Below, piece by piece: positions 49,655-60,619 of a stretch of 64,000 bases of DNA. The notes under the pieces are model-generated. The model was not told where the DNA came from, ran no database searches, and saw only the letters and a program-made list of their open reading frames with translations. Numbering within the stretch: the stretch's first letter is position 1; each line of letters starts with the position of its first letter. The position numbers were made by a program, and so were the translations under genes. This DNA comes from Pseudomonas sp. AN-1 (GTDB lineage: Bacteria > Pseudomonadota > Gammaproteobacteria > Pseudomonadales > Pseudomonadaceae), in NCBI RefSeq assembly GCF_034057115.1, contig NZ_CP139195.1:4402001-4466000 (forward strand), in the 5' to 3' direction.

Positions 49655-50749
49655 TCAGAGCTGGGCGGAGGCTTCCGCGCGCGCCTGCTGGGTGGCGATG
49701 CTGCCCTGGGCGGGGAAGGCGACCAGGTGCTCGGCGGCGATCTGGATGCCGACGTCCTCGCCGATGCGGTGATCCTCGTGGCTGGGGAACAGCGCCTCGA
49801 GGCGGGTGCCGGTGGGCAGTTGCAGGCGGTACAGGGTGGCGGCGCCGAGGAACGACTTGCCGACGATGCACGCCCTGAGTGGGCTGTCCGGCACGTGGAC
49901 GATGTCGTCCGGGCGCAGCAGCATGTCCACCGCGCTGCCCGGCGCCCACTGGTAGGCGCGGTTGCCGCGGATCACGCCCAGCTCGGTCTGCACCGTGTCG
50001 GGGGTGAGCATCTGGCCGCGGACGAAGTAGCCCTGGCCGACGAAGCTGGCGACGAAAGGGGTCAGCGGCTCGTGGTAGAGGTTGAACGGGGTGTCCCACT
50101 GCTCCAGGCGGCCGTTGTTGAACACGCCGACCTGGTCGCAGACGGCGAAGGCTTCCTCCTGGTCGTGGGTGACCAGGATGGCGCTGGTGCCGCGCGACTT
50201 GAGGATCTCGCGCACCTCGTGGCTGAGGCTGCGGCGCAGCTCGACGTCGAGGTTGGAGAACGGCTCGTCGAGCAGCAGCAGGCGCGGCTCGGGCGCCAGC
50301 GCGCGGGCCAGGGCGACGCGCTGCTGCTGGCCGCCGGACAGCTCGTGGGGGTAGCGCTTGCCCAGCGGGCCGAGCTGCACCAGTTCGAGCATCTCGGTGG
50401 CGATGCGCTCGCGCTCCGGGTGCTGGCGGATGCCGAAGGCGATGTTCTCCAGCACCGTCAGGTGCGGGAACAGCGCATAGTCCTGGAACACCATGCCGAT
50501 GCGGCGCTTCTCCGGGGCCAGGGTGAAGCCGGGGCTGGAGATCACCTCGCCGGCCAGCGCGATGGAGCCGGCGTGCACCGGCTCGAAACCGGCGATGGCG
50601 CGCAGGGTGGTGGTCTTGCCGCAGCCCGAGGGGCCGAGCAGGCAACCGATGTCGCCGGCGTTGAGGTGCAGGTTGAGCTGCTGCACCACCTGCTGTCCGT
50701 GGTAGCCGCAGGCCAGGTCGCGCAGTTGCAGCAGCAGTCTGTGGGGCAT
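49655..50749 (-). CDS. ABC transporter ATP-binding protein (ferric/polyamine-type, FbpC/PotA-like)
   Basis: ATPase subunit of 364 residues: Walker A GPSGCGKTT (about 39-47), signature LSGGQQQRVALARAL, Walker B LLLLDEPFSNLD, switch HDQEE, then a C-terminal TOBE-type regulatory region. Such subunits power import of ferric iron, polyamine or similar ligands, but no permease or binding protein lies beside it. In Pseudomonas it is found next to argF, as here, 20 bp after that gene on the same strand. Confidence 0.9.
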   Translation of the reverse strand: MPHRLLLQLRDLACGYHGQQVVQQLNLHLNAGDIGCLLGPSGCGKTTTLRAIAGFEPVHAGSIALAGEVISSPGFTLAPEKRRIGMVFQDYALFPHLTVLENIAFGIRQHPERERIATEMLELVQLGPLGKRYPHELSGGQQQRVALARALAPEPRLLLLDEPFSNLDVELRRSLSHEVREILKSRGTSAILVTHDQEEAFAVCDQVGVFNNGRLEQWDTPFNLYHEPLTPFVASFVGQGYFVRGQMLTPDTVQTELGVIRGNRAYQWAPGSAVDMLLRPDDIVHVPDSPLRACIVGKSFLGAATLYRLQLPTGTRLEALFPSHEDHRIGEDVGIQIAAEHLVAFPAQGSIATQQARAEASAQL

Positions 50750-50769
50750 CGCCGGCGGGTCCTTGTGCG

Positions 50770-51687
<918 letters not shown>

Positions 51688-51994
51688 TATTCACTACCTG
51701 GTCAAGACAGGCCGCAGAGATGACCGACTTCGAATAAAAACGGACGAGAACTGCGGCGGGACCGCACTGTGCGGTACTCGAGAAAAGAAACCGATCTTAT
51801 AAGGAAATTGCGCGGCTGCGCAAACCGGTACGCCCGGCTGCACGGGGCGTCAGCACGGCTTGTGCAATGCGCCACTCACGGGCATTTCGCCGCAGTTGCC
51901 GCCGGCGCGCAAGACCGAGCGCCGTGCACGGGATTTGGTTACAATCGGCCCATCCTGCCGGCCCCGGGCCGGGAAACTTCAGCCGAGGTAGACC
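51688..51994. other. argF-grxD divergent intergenic region
   Basis: No gene is visible in these 307 bases. TACAAT at 51940-51945 is a fair -10 for grxD, about 50 bp before its start, but no good -35 is seen. I could not identify a convincing ArgR site for argF. Confidence 0.4.
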
Positions 51995-52318
51995 ATGGAC
52001 ATCATCGAAACCATCAAAGAGCAGATCTCCAGCAACCCCGTCCTGCTGTACATGAAGGGCTCGCCCAACGCGCCGCAGTGCGGCTTCTCCGCGCGCGCCT
52101 CGCAGGCGGTGATGGCCTGTGGCGAGAAGTTCGCCTACGTCGACATCCTGCAGCACCCGGAGATCCGCGCCAACCTGCCGAAGTACGCCAACTGGCCGAC
52201 CTTCCCGCAGCTGTGGGTCGACGGCGAGCTGATCGGCGGCAGCGACATCATCCTCGAGATGCACCAGAAGGGCGAACTGCAGCCGCTGATCAAGGCCGCG
52301 GTGCACAAGGGCGAGTGA
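51995..52318 (+). CDS. grxD: Monothiol glutaredoxin GrxD (CGFS type)
   Basis: Fe-S cluster carrier of 107 residues, 2Fe-2S binding as a glutathione-linked dimer. The active motif CGFS is at residues 29-32, with NWPTFPQLWVDGELIGGSDI forming the glutathione site. Convergent with bfrB across a shared terminator; the pair links iron storage and Fe-S delivery. Confidence 0.97.
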   Translation: MDIIETIKEQISSNPVLLYMKGSPNAPQCGFSARASQAVMACGEKFAYVDILQHPEIRANLPKYANWPTFPQLWVDGELIGGSDIILEMHQKGELQPLIKAAVHKGE

Positions 52319-52340
52319 GCGTCCGACATATCCGGAAATG

Positions 52341-52368
52341 AAAAGGCCCCTCGTTCGAGGGGCCTTTT
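52341..52368. terminator. Bidirectional terminator between grxD and bfrB
   Basis: AAAAGGCCCCTC (52341-52352) and GAGGGGCCTTTT (52357-52368) form a 12-bp stem with a GTTC loop. A-run before and T-run after make it a terminator on both strands. Confidence 0.93.
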
Positions 52369-52383
52369 CGTTGGGGCGGGGAA

Positions 52384-52854
52384 TCACTCGTCCATCTGCG
52401 ACTGCAGGTAGTTCTCCAGGCCGACCTTCTCGATCAGGCCGAGCTGGGTTTCCAGCCAGTCGATGTGCTCCTCCTCGGACTCGAGGATGTCTTCCAGCAG
52501 TTCGCGGCTGCCGTAGTCGCCGACGCTCTCGCAGTAGGCGATGGCCTCCTTGAGGTCGACCAGGCCCTTCTGCTCCAGCTTGAGGTCGCACTCGAGCATT
52601 TCCTTGGTGTTCTCGCCGATCAGCAGCTTGCCGAGGTCCTGCAGGTTGGGCAGGCCCTCGAGGAACAGGATGCGCTTGGTCAGCTTGTCGGCATGCTTCA
52701 TCTCGTCGATGGACTCGTGGTACTCGTGCTTGCCAAGCTTGTCCAGGCCCCAGTCCTCGTACATACGCGCGTGCAGGAAGTACTGGTTGATCGCGATCAG
52801 CTCGTTGCCGAGGATCTTGTTCAGGTGCTGGATGACCTTCTTGTCGCCTTTCAT
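52384..52854 (-). CDS. bfrB: Bacterioferritin BfrB
   Basis: Haem-containing iron-storage protein of 156 residues forming 24-mers. Ferroxidase ligands are in [34 protein letters not shown] and [13 protein letters not shown]; the haem-ligand Met52 is in DEMKHAD. Nearly identical to my recollection of P. aeruginosa BfrB. ATG at 52854. Located 131 bp downstream of bfd on the same strand. Confidence 0.97.
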   Translation of the reverse strand: MKGDKKVIQHLNKILGNELIAINQYFLHARMYEDWGLDKLGKHEYHESIDEMKHADKLTKRILFLEGLPNLQDLGKLLIGENTKEMLECDLKLEQKGLVDLKEAIAYCESVGDYGSRELLEDILESEEEHIDWLETQLGLIEKVGLENYLQSQMDE

Positions 52855-52985
52855 GCCGGGGGTCCGCCTTGACTGTGATGACTGACGCATCAGTCTGTGT
52901 CGGGGCCGGGAGGCTGTCAAATGCAGGAGTCTGCAAGCGCCGCCGGGTGGCGGCGCTGGAGGGGATGCGGCGGGAGCGGGCGCGC

Positions 52986-53204
52986 TCAGGCGGCGGCGAA
53001 GGCGACCGGATGGGCGAGGGCGAGCTGGGCCTGGTGCACGTCATGGATGGTGTGGCGCACCAGCTTCTTGGCTTCGCAGGCGCACTTGCCGCACTGGGTG
53101 CCGACGCCGGTCGCCTCGCGCACCTGACGGTAGCTGCAGCAGCCCTCGTAGATGGCGTCGCGAATCTGGTGGTCGGTCACACCCAAGCAAAGACAGACGT
53201 ACAT
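52986..53204 (-). CDS. bfd: Bacterioferritin-associated ferredoxin Bfd
   Basis: 2Fe-2S ferredoxin of 72 residues that reduces BfrB-stored iron for release. The ligands Cys4, Cys6, Cys38 and Cys41 are all present (MYVCLC and TQCGKC). ATG at 53204. A Fur-box-like sequence upstream fits induction under iron limitation. Confidence 0.96.
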   Translation of the reverse strand: MYVCLCLGVTDHQIRDAIYEGCCSYRQVREATGVGTQCGKCACEAKKLVRHTIHDVHQAQLALAHPVAFAAA

Positions 53205-53243
53205 GGCGCTACCTGCGGCAAGTGGTTGATGCGTCGATCCTAG

Positions 53244-53262
53244 TTTTAATGAGAAGTATTGT
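53244..53262 (-). promoter_or_regulatory. Candidate Fur box upstream of bfd
   Basis: On the minus strand this reads ACAATACTTCTCATTAAAA, resembling the ATTCTCATT core of Pseudomonas Fur sites, 40-58 bp upstream of the bfd ATG. Similarity is partial. Confidence 0.5.
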
Positions 53263-53328
53263 CAAACACGAGAGATGACCATTTGTCGCCCGCCCGAGCG
53301 GGTTGGCATCCGGATTGCGGGCATGAAA

Positions 53329-53348
53329 AACCCGGCCGGGGCCGGGTT
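53329..53348 (-). terminator. Terminator for the pyrC-rnt transcript
   Basis: AACCCGGC (53329-53336) pairs with GCCGGGTT (53341-53348); on the minus strand the stem is followed by TTTTT-rich sequence. Lies 27 bp after the rnt stop. Confidence 0.8.
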
Positions 53349-53374
53349 CTCCATATCGCTGGACTGGGTATCGA

Positions 53375-54052
53375 TCACTCGTCGAAGTCGATCCAGCCGC
53401 CCAGTTCCTTCCAGCGGTTGACGATGCCGCAGAACAGCTCGGCGGTCTTCTCGGTGTCGTAGCGGGCGTTGTGCGCCTCGCGGTTGTCGAACGCAATGTC
53501 CGCCGCCTGGCAGGCCTTGGCCAGCACGGTCTGGCCGTAGGCGAGGCCGGCCAGCGTCGCGGTGTCGAAGCTGGAGAACGGGTGGAACGGGTTGCGCTTG
53601 ATCCCGGTGCGGTTGACCGCGGCATTGAGGAAGCCGAGGTCGAAGCTGGCGTTGTGGCCGACTAGCACGGCGCGCTTGCAGCCGCTGGATTTCAGCGACT
53701 TGCGCACGCCCTTGAAGATCTCGCCAAGCGCCTGCTCCTCGCTCACCGCCATGCGCAGCGGGTGGCCGAGCTTGATGCCGGTGAAGTCCAGCGCGGCCTG
53801 CTCGATGTTGGCGCCCTCGAACGGCTCCACCCGGTAGAAGTAGGTGTGCTCGGGATAGAGGAAGCCGTCGTCGTCCATGGCGATGGTGGTGGCGGCGATT
53901 TCCAGCAGGGCGTCGGTGGCGCTGTTGAAGCCGCCGGTCTCGACGTCCACCACCACCGGCAGGAAGCCGCGGAAGCGCCGCGCCATCGGCGGCTTGAAGC
54001 CGCCGGCGTGGGGTTCCTGCTCGAAGTCCTCGTAGTCGATCTGCTCGCTCAT
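53375..54052 (-). CDS. rnt: Ribonuclease T
   Basis: DEDD-family 3'-5' exoribonuclease of 225 residues maturing tRNA and other RNA 3' ends. Exo I is [11 protein letters not shown], Exo [13 protein letters not shown] and Exo [19 protein letters not shown] at 54052 overlaps the pyrC stop (ATGA), so it is coupled to pyrC. Confidence 0.97.
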   Translation of the reverse strand: MSEQIDYEDFEQEPHAGGFKPPMARRFRGFLPVVVDVETGGFNSATDALLEIAATTIAMDDDGFLYPEHTYFYRVEPFEGANIEQAALDFTGIKLGHPLRMAVSEEQALGEIFKGVRKSLKSSGCKRAVLVGHNASFDLGFLNAAVNRTGIKRNPFHPFSSFDTATLAGLAYGQTVLAKACQAADIAFDNREAHNARYDTEKTAELFCGIVNRWKELGGWIDFDE

Positions 54053-55095
54053 GCCTGGCCCTCCAGCACGCGCCAGCGGATCTTTTCGCCGGCGCGCAGC
54101 GGCACCAGTTGCTGCTCGCCGAAGTGCAGCTCGGTCGGCGCCACCCAGTCCTCGCGCACCAGGGTGATGCGGTCGCTGTTGCGCGGTAGGCCGTAGAAGT
54201 CCGGGCCGAAGCAACTGGCGAAGCCTTCCAGCCTGTCCAGCGCGCCGCGGCTGTCGAAGGCCTCGGCGTACAGCTCGATGGCCGCATAGGCGGTGTAGCA
54301 GCCGGCGCAGCCGCAGGCGGCTTCCTTGGCGTGGCGGGCGTGCGGCGCCGAGTCGGTGCCGAGGAAGAACTTCGGGTTGCCGCTGGTGGCGGCGTCCAGC
54401 AGGGCCTGCTGGTGGGTGTTGCGCTTGAGGATCGGCAGGCAATAGAAGTGCGGACGGATGCCGCCGACCAGCATGTGGTTGCGGTTGTACAGCAGGTGGT
54501 GGGCGGTGATGGTGGCGGCGACGTTGGCCGGCGCCTCCAGCACGAACTGCGCGGCATCGCCGGTGGTGATGTGCTCGAACACCACCTTGAGGGTCGGGAA
54601 GCGCTGCACCACGCGGCTGAGGTTCTCGTCGATGAAGCGCTTCTCGCGGTCGAACACGTCGATGTCGGCGTGGGTCACCTCGCCGTGCACCAGCAGCGGC
54701 AGGCCGACCTCGGCCATCGCCTCCAGCACCGGGAAGATGTTGTCGATGCTGGTGACGCCCGAATCCGAGTTGGTGGTGGCGCCGGCCGGGTACAGCTTGG
54801 CGGCGTGCACCAGACCGCCGGCCTTGGCCGCGCGGATCTCCTCGGGACTGGTCTTGTCGGTGAGGTAGAGCACCATCAGCGGCTCGAAGCGGCTGCCGGC
54901 CGGACGCTGGGCCAGGATGCGCTCGCGGTAGGCCGCGGCCTGCTCGGCGTTGCGCACCGGCGGCACCAGGTTGGGCATGATGATGGCGCGGCCGAAGGTG
55001 CGCGCGGCGTCGGGCACGGTGTGCGCCAGGGCGGCGCCGTCGCGCAGGTGGATGTGCCAGTCGTCGGGACGCAGCAGGGTCAGGCGGTCGGACAT
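54049..55095 (-). CDS. pyrC: Dihydroorotase PyrC (type II)
   Basis: Zinc amidohydrolase of 348 residues forming dihydroorotate in pyrimidine synthesis. Metal ligands His14/His16 (DDWHIHLRD), the carbamylated-lysine region [17 protein letters not shown] and FEHITTGDA, and [10 protein letters not shown] are visible. ATG at 55095. Operon pyrC-rnt. Confidence 0.97.
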   Translation of the reverse strand: MSDRLTLLRPDDWHIHLRDGAALAHTVPDAARTFGRAIIMPNLVPPVRNAEQAAAYRERILAQRPAGSRFEPLMVLYLTDKTSPEEIRAAKAGGLVHAAKLYPAGATTNSDSGVTSIDNIFPVLEAMAEVGLPLLVHGEVTHADIDVFDREKRFIDENLSRVVQRFPTLKVVFEHITTGDAAQFVLEAPANVAATITAHHLLYNRNHMLVGGIRPHFYCLPILKRNTHQQALLDAATSGNPKFFLGTDSAPHARHAKEAACGCAGCYTAYAAIELYAEAFDSRGALDRLEGFASCFGPDFYGLPRNSDRITLVREDWVAPTELHFGEQQLVPLRAGEKIRWRVLEGQA

Positions 55096-55212
55096 GCGGG
55101 GAATTCCAGGCGGGATGACTCGTGGGGCACGATGCTACCGAAAAGCCGCCGGACGGTCACGCGGCGCCCCGCTGGGCGGCCCGTTCCCCTGTAAATTCGC
55201 CGGAGGCGGGGC

Positions 55213-55218
55213 TAGAAT
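55213..55218 (+). promoter_or_regulatory. Candidate -10 for argG
   Basis: TAGAAT 36 bp before the argG ATG; the -35 region (TGTAAA at 55190-55195) is weak. Confidence 0.35.
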
Positions 55219-55253
55219 GCCTCTTTTCGTAGCAACCCCCCGTGGAGTAACGA

Positions 55254-56474
<1,221 letters not shown>

Positions 56475-56492
56475 GCGACTGCGTCTGCTGCA

Positions 56493-56526
56493 CAAGAACC
56501 CCGGCCCGCGCCGGGGTTCTTGTTTT
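56493..56526 (+). terminator. Strong terminator after argG
   Basis: CAAGAACCCCGGC (56493-56505) pairs with GCCGGGGTTCTTG (56510-56522) around CCGC, followed by TTTT. Confidence 0.92.
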
Positions 56527-56817
56527 CAGGGGGGCCGGCCGGGCGGTTGGCCGCCACGGGGTTGCCTGTGCGGGACTTCCGGTGTTTGGAGGACTGCGCC
56601 ACTGGCCGTATGATGGGCCGTCGCTGCGTGCGGGCTGCCGACATGGCGCAAGCGCACCAGCAAGGAATCGGTGTCGAATGGAAGCTTTCCGACCTTTTCC
56701 CCCCGACATGCGACGCAGTCCCCGACCGGGCGGCGCGCTCGTCGGCACTGGGGAGGGGCGGCCTTCTTCCGGCACTCGATGAGTGGCAAGGGATCTGGCC
56801 TCCGGGGAGAGGTGCCG
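56527..56817. other. Intergenic region upstream of the DUF898 gene
   Basis: No gene is supported here. Open frames that cross it have no family resemblance until the ATG at 56818. No clear promoter was found. Confidence 0.4.
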
Positions 56818-58275
56818 ATGACGGACGCGGTCTATGCAGTCGTATTCAAGGGCGAGGTGCTCGAGGGGTTCAGCAGGGAGCAGGTGCAGGCAAGCTTCGC
56901 CCGCCTGTTCGGGCTGAGCGGCGAGCGCCTGGAGCAACTGTTCACCCAGCCACGCGTGGTGCTGAAGAAGGGGCTCGGCCAGGACGAGGCCAGGCGCTAC
57001 AGCAGTGCCTTGCAGCGCATCGGTGCGGCCACGGGCGTGGAGCGCATGGCCGGCCAGCCGCCGAGCGCAGTCCGGCCCGCTGCGCCGCCGCCAGCGCAGG
57101 GCGCCGGCGCGGGAGTGCGGCCGGCGGCTGTGCAGCTTGCGATCGTCAGGCCGGACGACGACGCTCCGCACGAGCGGCCCGGGTCTGGGCGGGCGGGCAG
57201 CCCGCGCGAAAGGGTGGTCTTCGATGGCGTGTCGCCACGCGCTGCGGACATTCCGCCGCTCAAGGCCGGCGTGGATGCCCCGGCGGACCGGCCGGCCGCG
57301 CGGCGGCAGCTGCCCTTCCAGTTCAACGGCAACGGCTTCGAGTTCTTCCGCATCTGGATCGTCAACATCCTGCTGTCCATCGTCACCCTGGGCATCTATT
57401 CGGCCTGGGCCAAGGTGCGCACGCAGCGCTACTTCTACGGCAACACCCAGCTGGACGGCAGCAGCTTCGATTACCTGGCCGATCCGCTGAAGATCCTCAA
57501 GGGACGGCTGATCGCCTTCGCCTGCCTGCTGATCTACTCCGTCGTCGGCGAGTTCTCGGTGGCGCTCGGACTGCTGGTGAGTCTGCTGTTCATCGCCGCG
57601 CTGCCGTGGATCGTCGTGCGCGGGCTGAGCTTCCGCAACAGCAACAGCGCCTGGCGCGGGGTGCGTTTCGGCTTCGATGGCCGCTATGGCGAAGCGGCGA
57701 TGGTCTTCCTGGTGTGGCCGCTGCTGAGCGCGCTGACCCTGGGCATCCTGACGCCGCTGACCATGCACAAGCAGCAGAGCTTCATCGCTGGCAACAGCCG
57801 CTATGGCACCGCGCGTTTCGAGCTCGACGTCGGGGCGCGTCCGTTCTACATGGCCTTCCTGGCGATGCTGGGCATCGGCGTCCTGACCGCTCTGCTGCTG
57901 GGCGTGGTACGCGGTCTGGTGCCGGTGCTGGTGCCGGTCGTGGCGGTGACGGGCTATCTGCTGATGTTCGCCTTCTTCAGCGTCAGGTTCACCAACCTCG
58001 TCTACGGCAACCTGGTGCTCGGCGACAACCGCCTGGCCGCGCGCTACGAGCTGGGCAGCTTCATCCGCCTGATGCTGGGCAACATGCTCGGTACGCTGCT
58101 GACGCTGGGCCTGTTCTATCCATGGGCGAGGGTGCGCACCGCGCGCTACGCCGCCGAGCACATGACGCTGGTCGCCTGCGACGATCTCGACGGCTTTGTC
58201 GCCGCCCGGCGCGAGGAGGTGTCCTCCCTCGGCGGCGAACTCGGCGAGATGTTCGACGTGGAACTGGCCCTGTGA
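56818..58275 (+). CDS. DUF898 (YjgN-like) polytopic membrane protein with N-terminal accessory domain
   Basis: Protein of 485 residues. Residues 1-72 form a small soluble domain (VVFKGEVLEGFSREQVQASF, VVLKKGLGQDEARRYSSAL) seen at the front of various proteobacterial membrane proteins. A Pro/Ala-rich linker (about 78-165) leads to a DUF898 core with about eight hydrophobic segments and repeated TLGIYSAWAKVRT / TLGLFYPWARVRT motifs. Function unknown. ATG at 56818 follows GGAGAGG. The stop overlaps the start of an M48 peptidase gene (GTGA). Confidence 0.85.
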   Translation: MTDAVYAVVFKGEVLEGFSREQVQASFARLFGLSGERLEQLFTQPRVVLKKGLGQDEARRYSSALQRIGAATGVERMAGQPPSAVRPAAPPPAQGAGAGVRPAAVQLAIVRPDDDAPHERPGSGRAGSPRERVVFDGVSPRAADIPPLKAGVDAPADRPAARRQLPFQFNGNGFEFFRIWIVNILLSIVTLGIYSAWAKVRTQRYFYGNTQLDGSSFDYLADPLKILKGRLIAFACLLIYSVVGEFSVALGLLVSLLFIAALPWIVVRGLSFRNSNSAWRGVRFGFDGRYGEAAMVFLVWPLLSALTLGILTPLTMHKQQSFIAGNSRYGTARFELDVGARPFYMAFLAMLGIGVLTALLLGVVRGLVPVLVPVVAVTGYLLMFAFFSVRFTNLVYGNLVLGDNRLAARYELGSFIRLMLGNMLGTLLTLGLFYPWARVRTARYAAEHMTLVACDDLDGFVAARREEVSSLGGELGEMFDVELAL

Positions 58276-59327
58276 GCGCAGCGGCCGAGCACGTGCTGGC
58301 CGGTACCTGGTTCGCCGGAACCTCGTCACGGCCGGTGGCGGCCAGGCTGCTGTGCGCCGCCGGTCGCCTGCGGGTGACCGCAGGTGACGAGCTGCTGGCC
58401 GGGCCGCTGCCGCTGGCCGAGGTGGTGGTCAGTTCGCGGCTGGGCAGCACGCCGCGCATGCTGCGCTTCGCCGACGGCGCCTGCTTCGAGACCGCCGACA
58501 ACGCCGGCGTCGACCGGCTGCTCGCCGGCCAGGGCCGCCGGCATGGCCTGGTGCATCGCCTGGAGTCCAGCCTGCGCTACGTGCTGCTCGGCCTGCTGGT
58601 GACCGTCGCCTTCGTCTGGGGCGGCGTCCGTCATGGCATCCCCCAACTGGCCGAAGCCACCGCCTTCGCCCTGCCGGCGACGGTCAGTCGGCAGGTCGGC
58701 GAGGGGGTGCTCGAGCTGCTCGACGACGAGCTGCTGTTTCCTTCCGAGTTGCCCGCCGGGGAGCAGGCGCGGCTGCGCCAGCGCTTCGCGGCGATGATGG
58801 CGAGCAGCGGCCTGCCGATCCGCCTCGAGTTCCGCAAGGCGGCCGCCGAGTTGGGCGCGAACGCCTTCGCGCTGCCCTCGGGCACGGTGGTCTTCACCGA
58901 CCAACTGGTGAGGCTGGCCGAGCGCGACGAGGAACTGCTCGGCGTGCTGGCCCACGAGATCGGCCACATCGAGCGTCGTCACGGCCTGCGTCAGGTCCTG
59001 CAGGGTTCGGCACTCGGCCTGCTGGCGATGACGGTGACCGGCGACCTGTCTTCGGTATCGTCGCTGATCGCCGGCATACCGGTGATTCTGACCCAGCTCG
59101 GTTACTCGCGCGATTTCGAGCACGAGGCGGACCGCTTCGCCGCCGAGCTTATGGTCAGCCAGGGTATCGATCCGGCCCTGCTGGGCAGCATGCTGATGCG
59201 CCTGGAGCAGGACGTGCGCAAATGCCCGCAGCCCGGGCGCTGCGAGGCGACGGAGGATGGCTGGTCGAGCTACCTCTCCACTCATCCGCCCACGGCCGAG
59301 CGTCTGCGGCAGCTCGGCGGCCGCTGA
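58272..59327 (+). CDS. Membrane-anchored M48-family metallopeptidase
   Basis: Protein of 351 residues: a cytoplasmic N-terminal domain (1-98), one transmembrane helix (about 103-118) and a zinc protease domain with HEIGH (His228, Glu229, His232) and third ligand Glu285 (FEHEAD). The C-terminal [13 protein letters not shown] is typical of M48 proteins such as BepA and LoiP. Start is GTG at 58272, overlapping the DUF898 gene by 4 bp, so the two are translationally coupled and may act together in envelope protein quality control. Confidence 0.9.
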   Translation: MSAAAEHVLAGTWFAGTSSRPVAARLLCAAGRLRVTAGDELLAGPLPLAEVVVSSRLGSTPRMLRFADGACFETADNAGVDRLLAGQGRRHGLVHRLESSLRYVLLGLLVTVAFVWGGVRHGIPQLAEATAFALPATVSRQVGEGVLELLDDELLFPSELPAGEQARLRQRFAAMMASSGLPIRLEFRKAAAELGANAFALPSGTVVFTDQLVRLAERDEELLGVLAHEIGHIERRHGLRQVLQGSALGLLAMTVTGDLSSVSSLIAGIPVILTQLGYSRDFEHEADRFAAELMVSQGIDPALLGSMLMRLEQDVRKCPQPGRCEATEDGWSSYLSTHPPTAERLRQLGGR

Positions 59328-59403
59328 CGCCAGCGGCACTGCATGGGCAGCGCGACAACAGGGTAGAATCCGGCTCCTGCGCAACCGACCAAGGAGAATC
59401 CCG

Positions 59404-59796
59404 ATGAGACTGCTGCACACCATGCTGCGGGTTGGCGATATGGACAAGTCGATCGCCTTCTACACCGAAGTGCTGGGCATGACCCTGCTGCGCCGCAAGG
59501 ACTACCCGGACGGCCAGTTCACCCTGGCCTTCGTCGGCTACGGCAACGAGGCCGAGAACAGCGTGATCGAGCTGACCTACAACTGGGGCGTCGACAGCTA
59601 CGAGCTGGGCACCGGCTACGGCCACATCGCCCTGGAAGTCGAGGACGTCTACAAGGCCTGCGAGGATATCCGTGCCCGCGGCGGCAGGATCACCCGTGAG
59701 CCGGGGCCGATGAAGCACGGCTCGAGCATCCTGGCGTTCGTCGAGGATCCTGACGGCTACAAGATCGAGCTGCTGTCGCCGCAGCGCAAGGACTGA
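59404..59796 (+). CDS. gloA: Lactoylglutathione lyase (glyoxalase I)
   Basis: Converts the methylglyoxal-glutathione hemithioacetal to S-lactoylglutathione. The 130-residue protein has metal ligands His5, Glu56, His74 and Glu122 in the expected motifs ([34 protein letters not shown]), and is of the short, nickel-type class. AAGGAG precedes ATG 59404. Confidence 0.97.
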   Translation: MRLLHTMLRVGDMDKSIAFYTEVLGMTLLRRKDYPDGQFTLAFVGYGNEAENSVIELTYNWGVDSYELGTGYGHIALEVEDVYKACEDIRARGGRITREPGPMKHGSSILAFVEDPDGYKIELLSPQRKD

Positions 59797-59805
59797 AACG
59801 TCCGC

Positions 59806-59844
59806 AACGACGAAGCCCCGCCAGATGTGCGGGGCTTCGTCGTT
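59806..59844. terminator. Long hairpin terminator between gloA and the DUF2790 gene
   Basis: A perfect 16-bp stem joins 59806-59821 (AACGACGAAGCCCCGC) to 59829-59844 across a 7-base loop. It separates convergent genes and likely serves both. Confidence 0.88.
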
Positions 59845-59857
59845 TCGGGGCGGCCAC

Positions 59858-60103
59858 TCAGTTCTGCCGCGTGCAGGCCTCGGAGGTGGTGAGGTAGGAC
59901 AGCCGGCGCAGGTCGTCGGTCGAGTCGCGGTAGGTCATCACCGCGGTGACGACCTCGCAGCGCGGGCTGGCCGGCTTGTCGATCCGCAGTACCCGCGCGA
60001 TGTCCGGTTGGCTGCCATAGCGGTAGGGCTGCACGTTGCTGTCCTCGGCCTGGGCTAGGCCGGCGATCAGCAGCAGGGGCAGGGCGATGAGGCGCATGTT
60101 CAT
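59858..60103 (-). CDS. Small exported DUF2790 protein
   Basis: Protein of 81 residues with a signal peptide (MNMRLIALPLLLIAGLAQA) and a compact mature domain with PYRYGSQPDIARVLRID and two cysteines (ASPRCEVV, SEACTRQ) that could form a disulfide. This matches the Pseudomonas-specific DUF2790 family, whose members are periplasmic and functionally undefined. Last gene of the glcG-like/hiuH/DUF2790 transcript. Confidence 0.8.
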   Translation of the reverse strand: MNMRLIALPLLLIAGLAQAEDSNVQPYRYGSQPDIARVLRIDKPASPRCEVVTAVMTYRDSTDDLRRLSYLTTSEACTRQN

Positions 60104-60125
60104 GGTCGAACCTGTATGAGGCGGG

Positions 60126-60161
60126 GCACCTGCCGCCGTCGGCGTTCGACGGGGCAGGTGC
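60126..60161. other. Long stem-loop between hiuH and the DUF2790 gene
   Basis: GCACCTGCC (60126-60134) pairs with GGCAGGTGC (60153-60161), and CCGTCG (60136-60141) with CGACGG (60147-60152) inside it, giving a nearly continuous 15-bp stem. It lacks a T-run on the minus strand; it may protect or punctuate the mRNA. Confidence 0.55.
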
Positions 60162-60175
60162 GGTGGTGGAAGGGA

Positions 60176-60586
60176 TCAGTTGCCGCGATAGGTCGAGTAG
60201 CCGTAGGGGCTGAGCAGCAGCGGGATGTGGTAGTGCGGCACGCTGCCATCGGCGCTGAAGATCACCGGCACCTCGGGGAAGAAGGTCGCGGCCTTGTGCT
60301 CGGCGAACCACTCGCCGGTCTTGAAGGTCACCCGGTAGGTGCCCTTCTCCAGCGTCTTGCCTTCCGGGAACAGCGCGGGGATGCGGCCCTGCTCGTTGGT
60401 GGTGGCGCTGTTCAGTGCCTGCCAGGCGTTGCCGGCCTGCTTCTCCAGGGTCACCTCGACGCCCGGCGAGGGCAGGCCGTTCTCCAGGTTGAGCACGTGC
60501 ACGCTGAGCGGGTTGCCGGCGGCCAGCGCCAGGGAGGACAGGCTGGCGAGCAGGGCGCCGGCGCAGAGTTGCTTGAACAGGGTCAT
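60176..60586 (-). CDS. hiuH: Periplasmic transthyretin-like 5-hydroxyisourate hydrolase
   Basis: Transthyretin-related protein of 136 residues with a cleavable signal peptide (ends SLALA). The three active-site elements of 5-hydroxyisourate hydrolases are present: His in SVHVLNLE, Arg in EQGRIPALF and His in PHYHIPLLLSP. The C-terminal tetrapeptide is YRGN, whereas most active members end YRGS. In E. coli the periplasmic homologue HiuH lies beside the HprRS two-component genes; the neighbours here are similar. Confidence 0.88.
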   Translation of the reverse strand: MTLFKQLCAGALLASLSSLALAAGNPLSVHVLNLENGLPSPGVEVTLEKQAGNAWQALNSATTNEQGRIPALFPEGKTLEKGTYRVTFKTGEWFAEHKAATFFPEVPVIFSADGSVPHYHIPLLLSPYGYSTYRGN

Positions 60587-60619
60587 GGAGGATCTCCTCG
60601 GTCAGTGGATTGGCAGGGT

